NCBI RefSeq assembly: GCF_000153105.1
Contig: NZ_CH672376.1
Span: 3,254,503-3,318,502, forward strand
From: Blastopirellula marina DSM 3645
GTDB lineage: Bacteria; Planctomycetota; Planctomycetia; Pirellulales; Pirellulaceae
Direction of reading: 5' to 3'
DNA: 64,000 nt
Each line of letters opens with the position of its first letter. Position 1 is the stretch's first letter. The notes under the pieces are model-generated. The model did no database searches and was not told where the DNA came from. It saw only the letters and a list, made by a program, of their open reading frames with translations. A program made the position numbers and the translations under genes. Of this stretch, positions 25,825-33,739 are shown piece by piece.

Positions 25825-26286
25825 TTAGTTGCCGATCCACGAGTTCAGCATGTGGTGGTCGAACTGAAGCTGATGTCCCGTATGGTGGTGATTTTTGAAC
25901 TCGGGGACCTGCTGGAAGTTGTTGTGATGGTTGTTGAACTTCTGGGTCGGCTGGAAGTTGTTGGGGTGTTTGTTGAACTTCTGGACGTGCTGAAAGTTGT
26001 TGTGATGATTGTTGAACTTCTGGGCGTGCTGAAAGTTGTTGGGGTGATTGTTGAACTTCTGGACGTGCTGGAAGTTGTTGGGGTGTTTGTTGAACTTCTG
26101 GACCTGCTGAAAGCTGTTGTGGTGATTGTTGAACTTCTGGACGTGCTGGAAGTTGTTGTGATGGTTGTTCTTATGGTGATTATTGTTCTGCTTGCCGTTG
26201 CCGGCTTCGACGCTGCTGGCGGCGAAAAACAGCATGGCGGCGGCGACGGTCAGCAGCGTGGCGATCGTTTTGGTCGAGTAGGTCAT
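25825..26286 (-). CDS. Secreted His/Asn/Gln-rich tandem-repeat protein (regulon gene B)
   Basis: 153 residues from ATG 26286 (AGGA nine bases upstream; a second ATG at 26292). This start aligns the N-terminus MTYSTKTIATLLTV with MTRSTKNIVTLIAV of the neighbouring gene A. A signal peptide ending at SSVEA is followed by seven imperfect 13-residue repeats of the type NHHNNFQHVQKFN, alternating with KHPNNFQ. The repeats hold about 2-3 His each, suggesting metal binding, and could form a fibrous or disordered chain. The C-terminus is HQLQFDHHMLNSWIGN. No catalytic motif. It has its own TGTAAC-N16-CGCT promoter at 26351-26376. Confidence 0.78.
   Translation of the reverse strand: MTYSTKTIATLLTVAAAMLFFAASSVEAGNGKQNNNHHKNNHHNNFQHVQKFNNHHNSFQQVQKFNKHPNNFQHVQKFNNHPNNFQHAQKFNNHHNNFQHVQKFNKHPNNFQPTQKFNNHHNNFQQVPEFKNHHHTGHQLQFDHHMLNSWIGN
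25885..26170 (-). repeat. 39-base in-frame tandem repeats coding the His-rich repeats
   Basis: About seven copies of a 39-base unit containing GTTGTTGAACTTCTGG (plus-strand sense) lie end to end, each coding 13 residues on the minus strand. The register is exact and in frame, so copy number could change by slippage or recombination without breaking the gene. It is not a CRISPR array: there are no spacers. Confidence 0.85.
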
Positions 26287-26350
26287 GGTCATCGGTCCTG
26301 AAAGCAAGTGGTGGTGAGTTGGAAGGTTGCGTCTCGTCTCTAACATGCTC

Positions 26351-26376
26351 AGCGAGAACCTGGCCGATTTGTTACA
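26351..26376 (-). promoter_or_regulatory. ECF-type promoter motif TGTAAC-N16-CGCT before gene B
   Basis: TGTAAC at 26376-26371 and CGCT at 26354-26351 on the minus strand, separated by 16 bases. The surrounding sequence is almost identical to the gene A copy (CAGGTTCTCGCTGAGC in both), suggesting a recent duplication of promoter and signal peptide together. Confidence 0.75.
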
Positions 26377-26496
26377 GAACAAATTGGGAAAAGCGGAGAG
26401 CGGCGGAGTTGGAAGCGTTTCCCCCTAAAAAAGGCCTGAAACTAGCCTCTGAGCACGTTTCTCCCTTTTCTTCCGCTTTCCCGTTTCCGCTTTCGA

Positions 26497-26540
26497 AACA
26501 ACAGCAGCCACGTTTCCCTCCGAGGGAATCGCGGCTGCTG
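26497..26540 (-). terminator. Hairpin terminator downstream of the trypsin-like protease gene
   Basis: CAGCAGCC at 26502-26509 pairs with GGCTGCTG at 26533-26540, with inner pairing CCCTC/GAGGG. On the minus strand it is followed by TTGTTTC. It lies 40 bases after the protease stop codon. Confidence 0.6.
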
Positions 26541-26580
26541 GGCGGAAATGGTCTGTCGCGCGGACGTCGCGACGCCGCAG

Positions 26581-27774
26581 CTACTTGGTCAGCCAGGAAT
26601 CGAGCGTTTGTGACGCGTTCTGGACAGATTCCTGGGGGGTTAGGTCTTTTTTCGAGACGCTCGTCAGCTTCGAGACGTACTCCATCGTGCTTTTCACCGC
26701 ATCCGGCGCCGCCGTCGCGTCGATCTTGACGCAGTAGATCACCAGGTATTCGCCGGTTTCGGCCTTTTCGACCGACCAGGCGCCCATCTTGGTGCGAGCG
26801 TTCTGGCCCAGCAATTTAATCATCGTGTCGGTGCTCGGCGCCTCTTTCAGCGTCGCGGCCAGCGACCAAACCTTGCGGACGTCGGCTCGCTCGTAGTATT
26901 CGATGTCTTTGGTCAGAAAGACCGACTGCTTGCTGGCGTCTTTCTCATCAAATTTCACCTCAAAGTGCCCTGATTCGTGGGTGGTGAACTCCAAATCGGC
27001 TTTCTTCAACAGGTCATCCGCCGCGATCGGAGCCGGTTTCCAGGGGCCGTTCAAAAATTCCTTCACTTCCGAAACATCGACGCTGTAGCTCACCAACCGA
27101 GCCTTCGGAGCGATCGCTTGCGAGATCGCGACCAGTTCCCCCTGGTTGTTAACGACCGGGCCGCCGCTGTCGCCCGAGTTGATCGGCGATTGGGTTTCGA
27201 CCACTTTGAAATCATGCTCACCAACCCCAGTGCGAAACTGCTTTTGATAGACCGAGCGAACCGTGCCTGACGTATAAACCCACAAAGCGTCGGTCGAACC
27301 GGGGTTGCCGATCGACTGGACATCTTCGCCGGGTCCAACGCCGGTGGTCGACAAGGTGATCGCGGCGACGCCGGCCGGCAGCTTTTCCAACTCAATCAAC
27401 GCGAGGTCCCGTTTGCGGTCGACAGCGACCACCCGACCCCGTAGTCCCAGCTTTTTGACGTTCGTAAGGTAGTGCGACCGGGCGACTTCCGGCTTGCCAT
27501 TGGTCAGATCCGCAAAGAAAATCACCGCAGCTCGGGCATCCCCCACCACGTGATAATTGGTCACCAGCAGCTTTTTCTCAGCGTCGACCAGTACGCCGGT
27601 CCCGCTCGAAGTCTCGCCGCCGGTCTTGGCCAGCACCCAGGCAGTCGATTTCAGCGTTTTCTCGTAGACGGTACTGTCCGCCCGGCTGGTCGAAACCATC
27701 CCGCTGACCATGACCAGAGTCGCAGCAGCGGTCGTAACCCATGATTTGGTAATAGCTTGCATCGTTTTCACCAT
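26581..27774 (-). CDS. Secreted trypsin-like serine protease (regulon gene C)
   Basis: 397 residues from ATG 27774 (or 385 from ATG 27762); the frame runs on far upstream to 28962, but that part is antisense to toxin A and not protein-like. Signal peptide KSWVTTAAATLVMVSGMVSTSRA. The S1/DegP-type triad is visible: His in VTNYHVVGDA, Asp in RKRDLALIELEKL, Ser in INSGDSGGPVVN. The last 180 residues have no PDZ pattern and are not recognised (SVFLTKDIEYYERADVRKVW); they may serve substrate binding. It would cleave proteins in the periplasm or outside the cell. A TGTAAC-N16-CGCT promoter precedes it at 27828-27853, placing it with the other exported regulon members. Confidence 0.85.
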   Translation of the reverse strand: MVKTMQAITKSWVTTAAATLVMVSGMVSTSRADSTVYEKTLKSTAWVLAKTGGETSSGTGVLVDAEKKLLVTNYHVVGDARAAVIFFADLTNGKPEVARSHYLTNVKKLGLRGRVVAVDRKRDLALIELEKLPAGVAAITLSTTGVGPGEDVQSIGNPGSTDALWVYTSGTVRSVYQKQFRTGVGEHDFKVVETQSPINSGDSGGPVVNNQGELVAISQAIAPKARLVSYSVDVSEVKEFLNGPWKPAPIAADDLLKKADLEFTTHESGHFEVKFDEKDASKQSVFLTKDIEYYERADVRKVWSLAATLKEAPSTDTMIKLLGQNARTKMGAWSVEKAETGEYLVIYCVKIDATAAPDAVKSTMEYVSKLTSVSKKDLTPQESVQNASQTLDSWLTK

Positions 27775-27827
27775 TTCCGCAAAGGCTAAAGTGCGTCCGC
27801 CAGGCGAAGTGCCTGGATACTTTGCAC

Positions 27828-27853
27828 AGCGGAAATGAGGCGCGGATGTTACA
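27828..27853 (-). promoter_or_regulatory. ECF-type promoter motif TGTAAC-N16-CGCT before gene C
   Basis: TGTAAC at 27853-27848 and CGCT at 27831-27828 on the minus strand with a 16-base spacer. The second box is followed by GTGCAAAGTATC, close to GTGCAGAGTAAC and TTGCAGAGTATC at genes F and E. It lies about 55 bases before the start codon. Confidence 0.72.
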
Positions 27854-30708
27854 GAAAAACGGAAAGCGGAGTGGCGTGCCCCCAAAGCAATGCGGCGTCC
27901 AATGCACTCAACGCCCGCCTGACGACCAATAGCGCGACGCATCAAGCCAACCAGGCCGCTGCACAACAGGCAGGCGTCACGACCATCGATACGCTGCTGG
28001 ACAATGACTACACCGCGTTCCTCACCGCCCAGTTCGCCGGGCAACAAACGGCCGCGACCAATCTGCTGACCGAAATGCAAGATTGGGTGCTCGACAACAT
28101 CGGCTCCAACGTCGCCTACGCCGCGATCGCCGCCGTCGCCAGCAATACCTATTCCAGTCTTCGCGAATCGACGATCTTCGCCCACAACCTGCTCGCCGCT
28201 TCCAGTCTGAAACAGGCCGAAGACCGGGTCGCCGGCAGCTACAAGTCGAACGGATCGCAACTGGCCGACGCCATCGCCGCCTACCAAATCGCCGAAGCCC
28301 AGGCGCTTCGCGACCATCGTATCGCCATTGAACAAGCCGACCGTCGCTTCGCCGACAACGGCGATACGACCGCCCACAACACCGCGATCGAAACGGCCCA
28401 TGATGCACTCGACGCTGCCCGCGAGACCTTTACCGAAGCTTACTACAAAGCGGCCATCGGCGCCCAAGGCGCCCACCAATCGACCGTCGCCAAGACCGAC
28501 GCCCAATTCGAAAACAACGTCGGCCAATCCCGCGCCCAGTCGACCAAGACAATCGCCGACGCCCAGGTCGACTACGTCACCACCGAAGCCGCCGCCTATC
28601 GCAACCAGCAAGAGACCATCGCCGCCCGCGATAAAGAATTCGCCGAGTTCGGTGTCGATAACGACTACGACTCCCTGGTAGACGCCCTCGCCGCACTCAC
28701 CGCCGCCAACAACGACACCGCCGATCCCTGGACCACCAAAGCCCTGGCAGTCGCCGCCGCCGTCCAAGACGCCGCCACCGACATCGCCGCTGGCATCTAC
28801 GATTACGACCTTAGCCAAGCCGCCGCCAGCGAAGCCAGTGATGTCGCTAGCGCTGAGGCCGATCGTGATCGGACGGTTGGCGAGGTGAAGGCGGATGTTG
28901 GCAAGGCGGTTTCGGAGAAGAGTATTGCGGCAGATCGGGTTACGAAAGAAGCGGTGGTTCAAGAAATGAACGCCGACATGGCGGCCATCACCAATGCCTG
29001 GAATGGCAATGTCGATAAGATGCCGAATGAAGGCAAAAGCGCCTACGCCAATCTGCCTGTCAAGATTCCAGAGAATCTGATGCGGCCGACTGAGACGACT
29101 CGTAATTCAGAAGAGGTAGAACTAGGTGCAGTGCTTTCGAGCGAAACGGGAGTAAACGATGCGATTGCCATTATCGGATCGACATCAATATATCCCGGAT
29201 ACTATGGTCAACCAGCAGTTTACCGCACCGACTTTTCTGAAATTGAGAATCAACAAAGTAGCCAACATTCGGCGCAGTCGTTTCGATCATCCATTGCGGC
29301 AGGCGTAACTGCAACTGCCAACGCCTTGTTTAGCGTGTTTGCGGCCAATAACTCGATATTTTCAAATAGCGCATTTGGCGCAATTGGTGGTGTAGCGATT
29401 TCGGACGTAACAGGCAGCCAAACCGATTATCGTGCCCGGTGGATCAATGAAGATGGGTTGATTTTCATTGAATTCATCGATCGTGCATGGTTCGGCGGCG
29501 GCAAAACATCTCGAATTCACATTGGTTTCGAAGATAATGGAGTGATCTATCTCAATGAAGATCTGGGCGGATACAAGATTAAGCCAAGCAGTCTAGACGT
29601 CATTGTCAGGAAATTGCCAACAGATTTCCCTAACGCCTTCGATCTTGACACGGAAGGCCAGCAAGCAGCGATTAGAGCGCGAATTGATTCGTATTTAAAA
29701 TTCCATCCCAAAATCACCGGATTGCCGAGTCCAGCCGCGATCAGAAATAAGCTGGAATTGGAACTATTTACTCAACATCTCGGTGCTCAGGATCCCACTA
29801 GACAAAAAATCGCCGCTTCACTTGAGCTGAGCATTCAGAAGTGGTTCAGGATAAATGTCTCGACACTTACGGATGTTATTGATGGTGATATTGAGATAAT
29901 TAACGCGGGCAATCGTCAGGCCTATTTTGAGGGGATCCCGGCCGCAGCCAAAGGATACTTCATATCGGGGCCAACCAACGCGGTCATTGGGATTTACAAA
30001 GCCGGTGAGTACTTAGTAACGCACAGCATCGTCACCATCGCTAGTGAAATGACGCAAGCCGTCACCGCAATTACTACTGATCCAGCGACCCGTCAGCAGA
30101 TTCTGAATGAAGTTCAACGTCAGATCAACGAAGCACTTGATGATCCCGAGAAAGGAGGCGCCCTGGCTTTTGAAGTTACCATCTCAGTGCTCGCGCCAGC
30201 GAAGGCCGTCACGGGGGCTTTGAAAGGCACGCAAACTTTCAAGGTAGTTGTCAAAGCGATTTCTGAATCCGATACTCTCAGCAGGGCCGGAAAGGGACTC
30301 TCCTCATCGCGCAGAAGCCGCAAGGGAATGGTGCTGAATCCATTTGCGGATCCGCGGACGAAACCTAGCACGCTCGTTGTGCGAATTCAGGCTAAGCTAG
30401 ATTTATATCCGAAAGTAGTTGATGCCCGAACAGGGCGCAATATTCCATTTCCAAGTGAAATCAAAGGACGAGTCGACAGAAGTCTTAGGGTTAGCTGGGA
30501 CTCAAAAATGGATCGCGCTGCATTCATTTCGGATTGGCATCGAAGGGGATATGCAACACCAAAAGGTGGCTGGGACAAGTACGACATACATCATATTCAT
30601 CCACGCGAATTCGGTGGAACAAACGATTTCTGGAATTTAGTGCCAGTTGAACGAGTTGCTCACCAGAACCTATTTAACGAATTCTGGCGCGAGTTTGTAG
30701 GATTGTGA
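27835..30708 (+). CDS. Polymorphic toxin A: Ala-rich helical shaft with C-terminal HNH-type nuclease (5'-truncated cassette)
   Basis: Up to 957 residues in one open frame. The first ~15 codons (ATG 27835) overlap the protease promoter, and similarity to toxin B begins only at about 27882, so this is probably a displaced cassette lacking its true N-terminus. Residues about 20-400 are Ala-rich, helical and repetitive (IAAYQIAEAQALRDHRIAIE). A conserved junction, YANLPV-x-IPENL-x-RPTET, lies near 29044-29094; beyond it the sequence differs from toxin B and is AT-richer. The end carries YDIHHIHPREFGG, NLVPVERVAHQNLF, matching HNH/Endo VII-type toxin nucleases, which cut DNA. The SMI1/KNR4-like immunity gene follows 10 bases later. 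Delivery route unknown. Confidence 0.78.
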   Translation: MRRGCYRKTESGVACPQSNAASNALNARLTTNSATHQANQAAAQQAGVTTIDTLLDNDYTAFLTAQFAGQQTAATNLLTEMQDWVLDNIGSNVAYAAIAAVASNTYSSLRESTIFAHNLLAASSLKQAEDRVAGSYKSNGSQLADAIAAYQIAEAQALRDHRIAIEQADRRFADNGDTTAHNTAIETAHDALDAARETFTEAYYKAAIGAQGAHQSTVAKTDAQFENNVGQSRAQSTKTIADAQVDYVTTEAAAYRNQQETIAARDKEFAEFGVDNDYDSLVDALAALTAANNDTADPWTTKALAVAAAVQDAATDIAAGIYDYDLSQAAASEASDVASAEADRDRTVGEVKADVGKAVSEKSIAADRVTKEAVVQEMNADMAAITNAWNGNVDKMPNEGKSAYANLPVKIPENLMRPTETTRNSEEVELGAVLSSETGVNDAIAIIGSTSIYPGYYGQPAVYRTDFSEIENQQSSQHSAQSFRSSIAAGVTATANALFSVFAANNSIFSNSAFGAIGGVAISDVTGSQTDYRARWINEDGLIFIEFIDRAWFGGGKTSRIHIGFEDNGVIYLNEDLGGYKIKPSSLDVIVRKLPTDFPNAFDLDTEGQQAAIRARIDSYLKFHPKITGLPSPAAIRNKLELELFTQHLGAQDPTRQKIAASLELSIQKWFRINVSTLTDVIDGDIEIINAGNRQAYFEGIPAAAKGYFISGPTNAVIGIYKAGEYLVTHSIVTIASEMTQAVTAITTDPATRQQILNEVQRQINEALDDPEKGGALAFEVTISVLAPAKAVTGALKGTQTFKVVVKAISESDTLSRAGKGLSSSRRSRKGMVLNPFADPRTKPSTLVVRIQAKLDLYPKVVDARTGRNIPFPSEIKGRVDRSLRVSWDSKMDRAAFISDWHRRGYATPKGGWDKYDIHHIHPREFGGTNDFWNLVPVERVAHQNLFNEFWREFVGL
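27882..28510 (+). repeat. Long direct repeat, copy in toxin A (partner 31731-31776 plus 33040-33655)
   Basis: The coding segment from CAATGCGGC to about the SRAQSTK codons is nearly identical to the toxin B copy, which is split by the ISAs1-type element. Similarity fades gradually until about 29094. Such long homology around toxin tails permits recombination that swaps cassettes. Confidence 0.8.
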
Positions 30709-30718
30709 AGGATTGCTA

Positions 30719-31231
30719 ATGAGCATTACAGACTTGATTGAGTTGATGAAACGGGAGGGGACGCGGCTTGCAGAGCCAGTCCCAATTGCTGGAATGCCAG
30801 CGATGGAATTTTCTTGCCTGTTCACAGATGAAGCGGTAACACAAGAGGAGCTTTCTGTGATACTTCCAGTATGCCATCAAGACATTGCTAGGTTTTGGAT
30901 GCACGCTCGGAACGCTCATCTTTTTCACGATCAAACATACGGACAGTGGGGGCTGGAGATATTGGATCCGCTACGTGTAGCAAACACAACAGCTCAATTC
31001 TACGAACGGCGGAAGAGAGATTTTGTTTCTGGCGATATAATTGTAGGTAAGTTTTTTGGTGATTCTGATGTCTTGGTCATTCGAAATAATCCAGAAATAG
31101 ATGATTTTGGATATGTATACGTAGCGCTCCCCATCGACCCGAGATCAGAATGGCACCTAGCAGCCAAGTCTTTCGAGGAATTCTTGAATTTATTTGTAAA
31201 GTCTGGAGGTGATAAATACTGGGCGAAATAG
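30719..31231 (+). CDS. SMI1/KNR4-family immunity protein for toxin A
   Basis: 170 residues from ATG 30719, preceded by AAGGA; a TTG six bases earlier is less likely. The fold family is indicated by MEFSCLFTDEAVTQEELSVILPV, ARFWMHARNAHLFHDQTYGQWGLEIL, and the C-terminal WHLAAKSFEEFLNLFVKSGG. Many SMI1/KNR4 (SUKH) proteins neutralise nuclease toxins encoded directly upstream, as here with a 10-base gap after the HNH-type toxin. It is cytoplasmic with no signal. The pairing is by position and family; binding is not shown. Confidence 0.82.
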   Translation: MSITDLIELMKREGTRLAEPVPIAGMPAMEFSCLFTDEAVTQEELSVILPVCHQDIARFWMHARNAHLFHDQTYGQWGLEILDPLRVANTTAQFYERRKRDFVSGDIIVGKFFGDSDVLVIRNNPEIDDFGYVYVALPIDPRSEWHLAAKSFEEFLNLFVKSGGDKYWAK

Positions 31232-31411
31232 TACATGTCAGGCACCGCGCTCGTACCATATTTTCGCGAGAAGAGCATGTCTTACGTCCTTTTACGGAAC
31301 GCCCGCGATTGACAGAAATTTAGTTTTTGCTCCTCACCTCGATAGTCGCAATCCCATGTTCTTGAAAACAAGGAGTAGGCGATACTTTCAGCTGTTGGTG
31401 GTGTAACGCGG
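31232..31411 (+). other. Spacer S1 between cassettes A and B
   Basis: No gene seen. Parts resemble the stretch after the toxin B immunity gene: GAGCATGTCTTACGTCC at 31274 against GAGCATGTCTTGCTTCC at 35753, and CGATAGTCGCAATC against CGATAGTCGTAATC. So a degenerate shared spacer seems to follow both cassettes. Confidence 0.5.
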
Positions 31412-31776
31412 CCGCCAGCCAAAAATATTCGCTCGACTTGACCAAGGCCCAGCAAACGCTCGACGATCAGCTTGCCGGCGCCGAAGCGAAACGAGACGCT
31501 ACCTTGCTCGCCCTCGACCTGGCCCAGATCGAGAAAACCGCCCAGGCCGATTTTCAATACGCCCTGGATACCGCCAACCACCTGAAAACGTACAACGCCG
31601 CCGCGATCGACGCCGACTACAGTTTCACGATCAAAATCGACAGCGCCCAATACGCCTACAGTCAGAAGTCTGCCCAAAGCGAAAAGGCCCTCAACCTGGG
31701 GCTCGAAGCGACAAACGAATCGGCGCTCGTCCAAAACAATGCGGCATCCTATGTATTAAACGCCCGCCTGACGACC

Positions 31777-33039
31777 CACGGCGATCGCACCATAAATCAC
31801 GTCCCCAGCAACACTTCCAACAAGTAGGCGTCGTTCCTTCCAGCTTTTAGCCGCTTGTTCTTCACGCCCACCTTCGCCGTTTTGTTGTTCTTCAACAAGC
31901 TCAGGCTTGTTCTTCTTAGCAGACTGAAGTTGACGTCGGCGTGGCCTTTGCGGATTCGACTTTGGTCTTCGCCGAACGTTACGTCGAGTTGCCAGTGGAG
32001 CGAATTCTCAATGCTCCAGTGCCCTCGGACCGCTTCGGCGAAGCGTTTGCCGGTGAGATATTTGCTCACGATGTAGTAGCGTACTTCACTCGTCTCTTTG
32101 CCGTTTTGCTTGACGATATTGATCGTCATTCCGATCGCCTTCAGCTTCGTCCAACGCGAGGCGTACGGAAAATCATCGGCGTCGATTGGACAGAGATAGT
32201 AGTAACGCGACTCTTCGCGGCCATGCCCTTTCTCGTGCGTCTCGTGGCGGTGAACTTTCATTTTCGCAAAGTCGATTTCCATCGCAGCGGCGAAGTGATC
32301 GCGAATCGCTTGATGCAGATAACGCTGATTCCCTTTAATCGCCAGACAGTAATCACCGCCTGCGTTAACGATCTTGGCGGCGATCTCTTTCTGACAACCC
32401 ATCGCGTCGATCGTCACCAAACAGCCGGAAACCTCGATGATTTCGAGCAATTTCGGAATCGCCGTGATCTCATTACTCTTCGCGTCAGTCGCGACTTGCC
32501 CGAGACTCACATGATTGGCGGTCGCCCAGGCGCTGACCATATGAATCGCGGCCTTGCTGCTGGCGGCGTCAAAGCTGCGCCGCAAAGTTTTGCCGTCGAT
32601 CGCGATAATCTGCCCATCGGTAATCTCTTGCAACGAAGTGATCCAGCTAAGCAAACACTTCTCAAATTCAGCCGGCTTCAAAGCGCCGAGAATCGCGTTG
32701 AAGCGATCATGCGAAGGAACGCCGGTGCTCATGTCGAGGAACTGCGAAAGCCACTCTTTCTTGTCTTCGGCCCAGTCAGTGATCGCAACGAAATCATCTG
32801 CTCCACCTAGCACCGCACAGAGCGACATCGTGACGATGTTGACTAGCGGATAAGTTACCTTGCGAGTCCGCGGATCCGTCAGATCGGCGAAGTGTTCTTG
32901 AATCGAAGCGCGCGATGAAGACGACATGCTGAACAACTCTCGGCAAGACAAACGCTTGGCCGCGATCAAGCAATCACGAAACCGCCAAGACGCACTTGCC
33001 GGATTGTCGCAGGTTGCCCATCATGGCGCAATCGCCGTG
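31777..33039 (-). mobile_element. Complete ISAs1-family insertion sequence (1263 bases)
   Basis: Terminal inverted repeats CACGGCGATCGCACCATAAA (31777) and CACGGCGATTGCGCCATGAT (complement of 33039 inward) match at 16 of 20 positions. The element is flanked by a perfect 10-base target duplication, CCTGACGACC, at 31767-31776 and 33040-33049. It carries one transposase gene. Removing the element and one duplicate restores the toxin B frame exactly as in toxin A, so insertion was a single event. Confidence 0.93.
31797..32927 (-). CDS. ISAs1-family transposase
   Basis: 376 residues from ATG 32927 (MSSSSRASIQEHFADLTDPR); a TTG at 32969 would add 14 residues. The family's N-terminal DPR.....YPL...V....CAVL pattern is present. 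DDE residues: Asp in QIIAIDGKTLRRSF, Asp in CLVTIDAMGCQKEIA, and Glu in RGHWSIENSLHWQLDVTFGED. The reading frame is intact with intact terminal repeats around it, so the element may still move. It lies antisense to the interrupted toxin B gene. Confidence 0.94.
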   Translation of the reverse strand: MSSSSRASIQEHFADLTDPRTRKVTYPLVNIVTMSLCAVLGGADDFVAITDWAEDKKEWLSQFLDMSTGVPSHDRFNAILGALKPAEFEKCLLSWITSLQEITDGQIIAIDGKTLRRSFDAASSKAAIHMVSAWATANHVSLGQVATDAKSNEITAIPKLLEIIEVSGCLVTIDAMGCQKEIAAKIVNAGGDYCLAIKGNQRYLHQAIRDHFAAAMEIDFAKMKVHRHETHEKGHGREESRYYYLCPIDADDFPYASRWTKLKAIGMTINIVKQNGKETSEVRYYIVSKYLTGKRFAEAVRGHWSIENSLHWQLDVTFGEDQSRIRKGHADVNFSLLRRTSLSLLKNNKTAKVGVKNKRLKAGRNDAYLLEVLLGT

Positions 33040-33739
33040 CCTGACGACCAATACCGCAACGCATCAAGCCAACGAGGCCGCCGCACAACAGGCAGGCGTC
33101 ACGACCATCGATACGCTGCTAAACAATGACTACACCGCGTTCCTCATCGCCCAGTTCACCGGGCAGCAAACGGCCGCGAACAATCTGCTGACCGAAACGC
33201 AAGATTGGGTGCTCGACAACATCGGCTCTAACGTCGCCTACGCCGCGATCGCCGCCGTCGCCAGCAATGCCTATTCCAGCCTTCGCGAATCGACGATCTT
33301 CGCCCACAACCTGCTCGCCGCTTCCAGTCTGAAACAGGCCGAAGACCAGGTCGCCGGCAGCTACCTGTCGAACGGATCGCAACTGGCCGACGCCATCGCC
33401 GCCTACCAAATCGCCGAAGCCCAGGCGCTTCGCGACCATCGCATCGCCCTTGAACAAGCCGACCGTCGCTTCGCCGACAACGGCGATACGACCGCCCACA
33501 ACACCGCGATCGAAACGGCCCATGATGCACTCGACGCTGCCCGCGAGACCTTTACTGAAGCTTACTACAAAGCGGCCATCGGCGCCCAAGGGGCCCACCA
33601 ATCGACCGTCGCCAAGACCGAAGTCGACTACGAAAACAACGTCGGCTAGTCCCGCGCTCAGTCCACCAAAGCCATCGCCGACGCGAAGCTCGCCTACGTC
33701 ACCACGGAAGCAGCCGCCTTCCGAACCGAGCGAGAAGAT

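Larger units (their letters stand above)
31412..33649 (+). pseudogene. Polymorphic toxin B, N-terminal shaft portion, interrupted by an ISAs1-family element
   Basis: The frame begins with AASQKYSLDLTKAQQTLDDQLAG at 31412 with no start codon of its own, and continues through helical Ala-rich sequence (KIDSAQYAYSQKSAQSEKALNLGLEA) to RLTT at 31776. There the insertion sequence enters. After it, from 33040, the frame resumes as NTATHQANEAAAQQAGVTTI, matching toxin A residue for residue. At 33647-33649 a TAG replaces the CAA seen in toxin A (NVG-stop against NVGQS). The remaining part of the gene continues in the same frame as the entry at 33740. Two separate lesions mean the full toxin B is not made unless read through. 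Confidence 0.82.

Noticed and set aside
25885-26170. Regular 39-base repeats that look like a CRISPR array
   Set aside because: There are no spacers; the repeats are contiguous, in frame and encode His/Asn/Gln-rich repeats of a protein with a signal peptide.
27775-28962. Long N-terminal extension of the minus-strand protease frame
   Set aside because: It is antisense to the toxin A shaft, has Gly/Val-rich shadow composition, and the signal peptide begins only at 27774. A similar shadow occurs at 33119-34090 opposite toxin B.
31380-31430. TGTAAC at about 31382 as a further ECF promoter
   Set aside because: CGCT is not 16 bases downstream and no exported protein follows. Other TGTAAC sites (near 10676, 40095, 43985, 45640, 63590) also lack the second box at the right distance or lie inside genes.
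31941-32810. 289-codon plus-strand open frame
   Set aside because: It lies wholly antisense to the intact ISAs1-family transposase and shows no motif.
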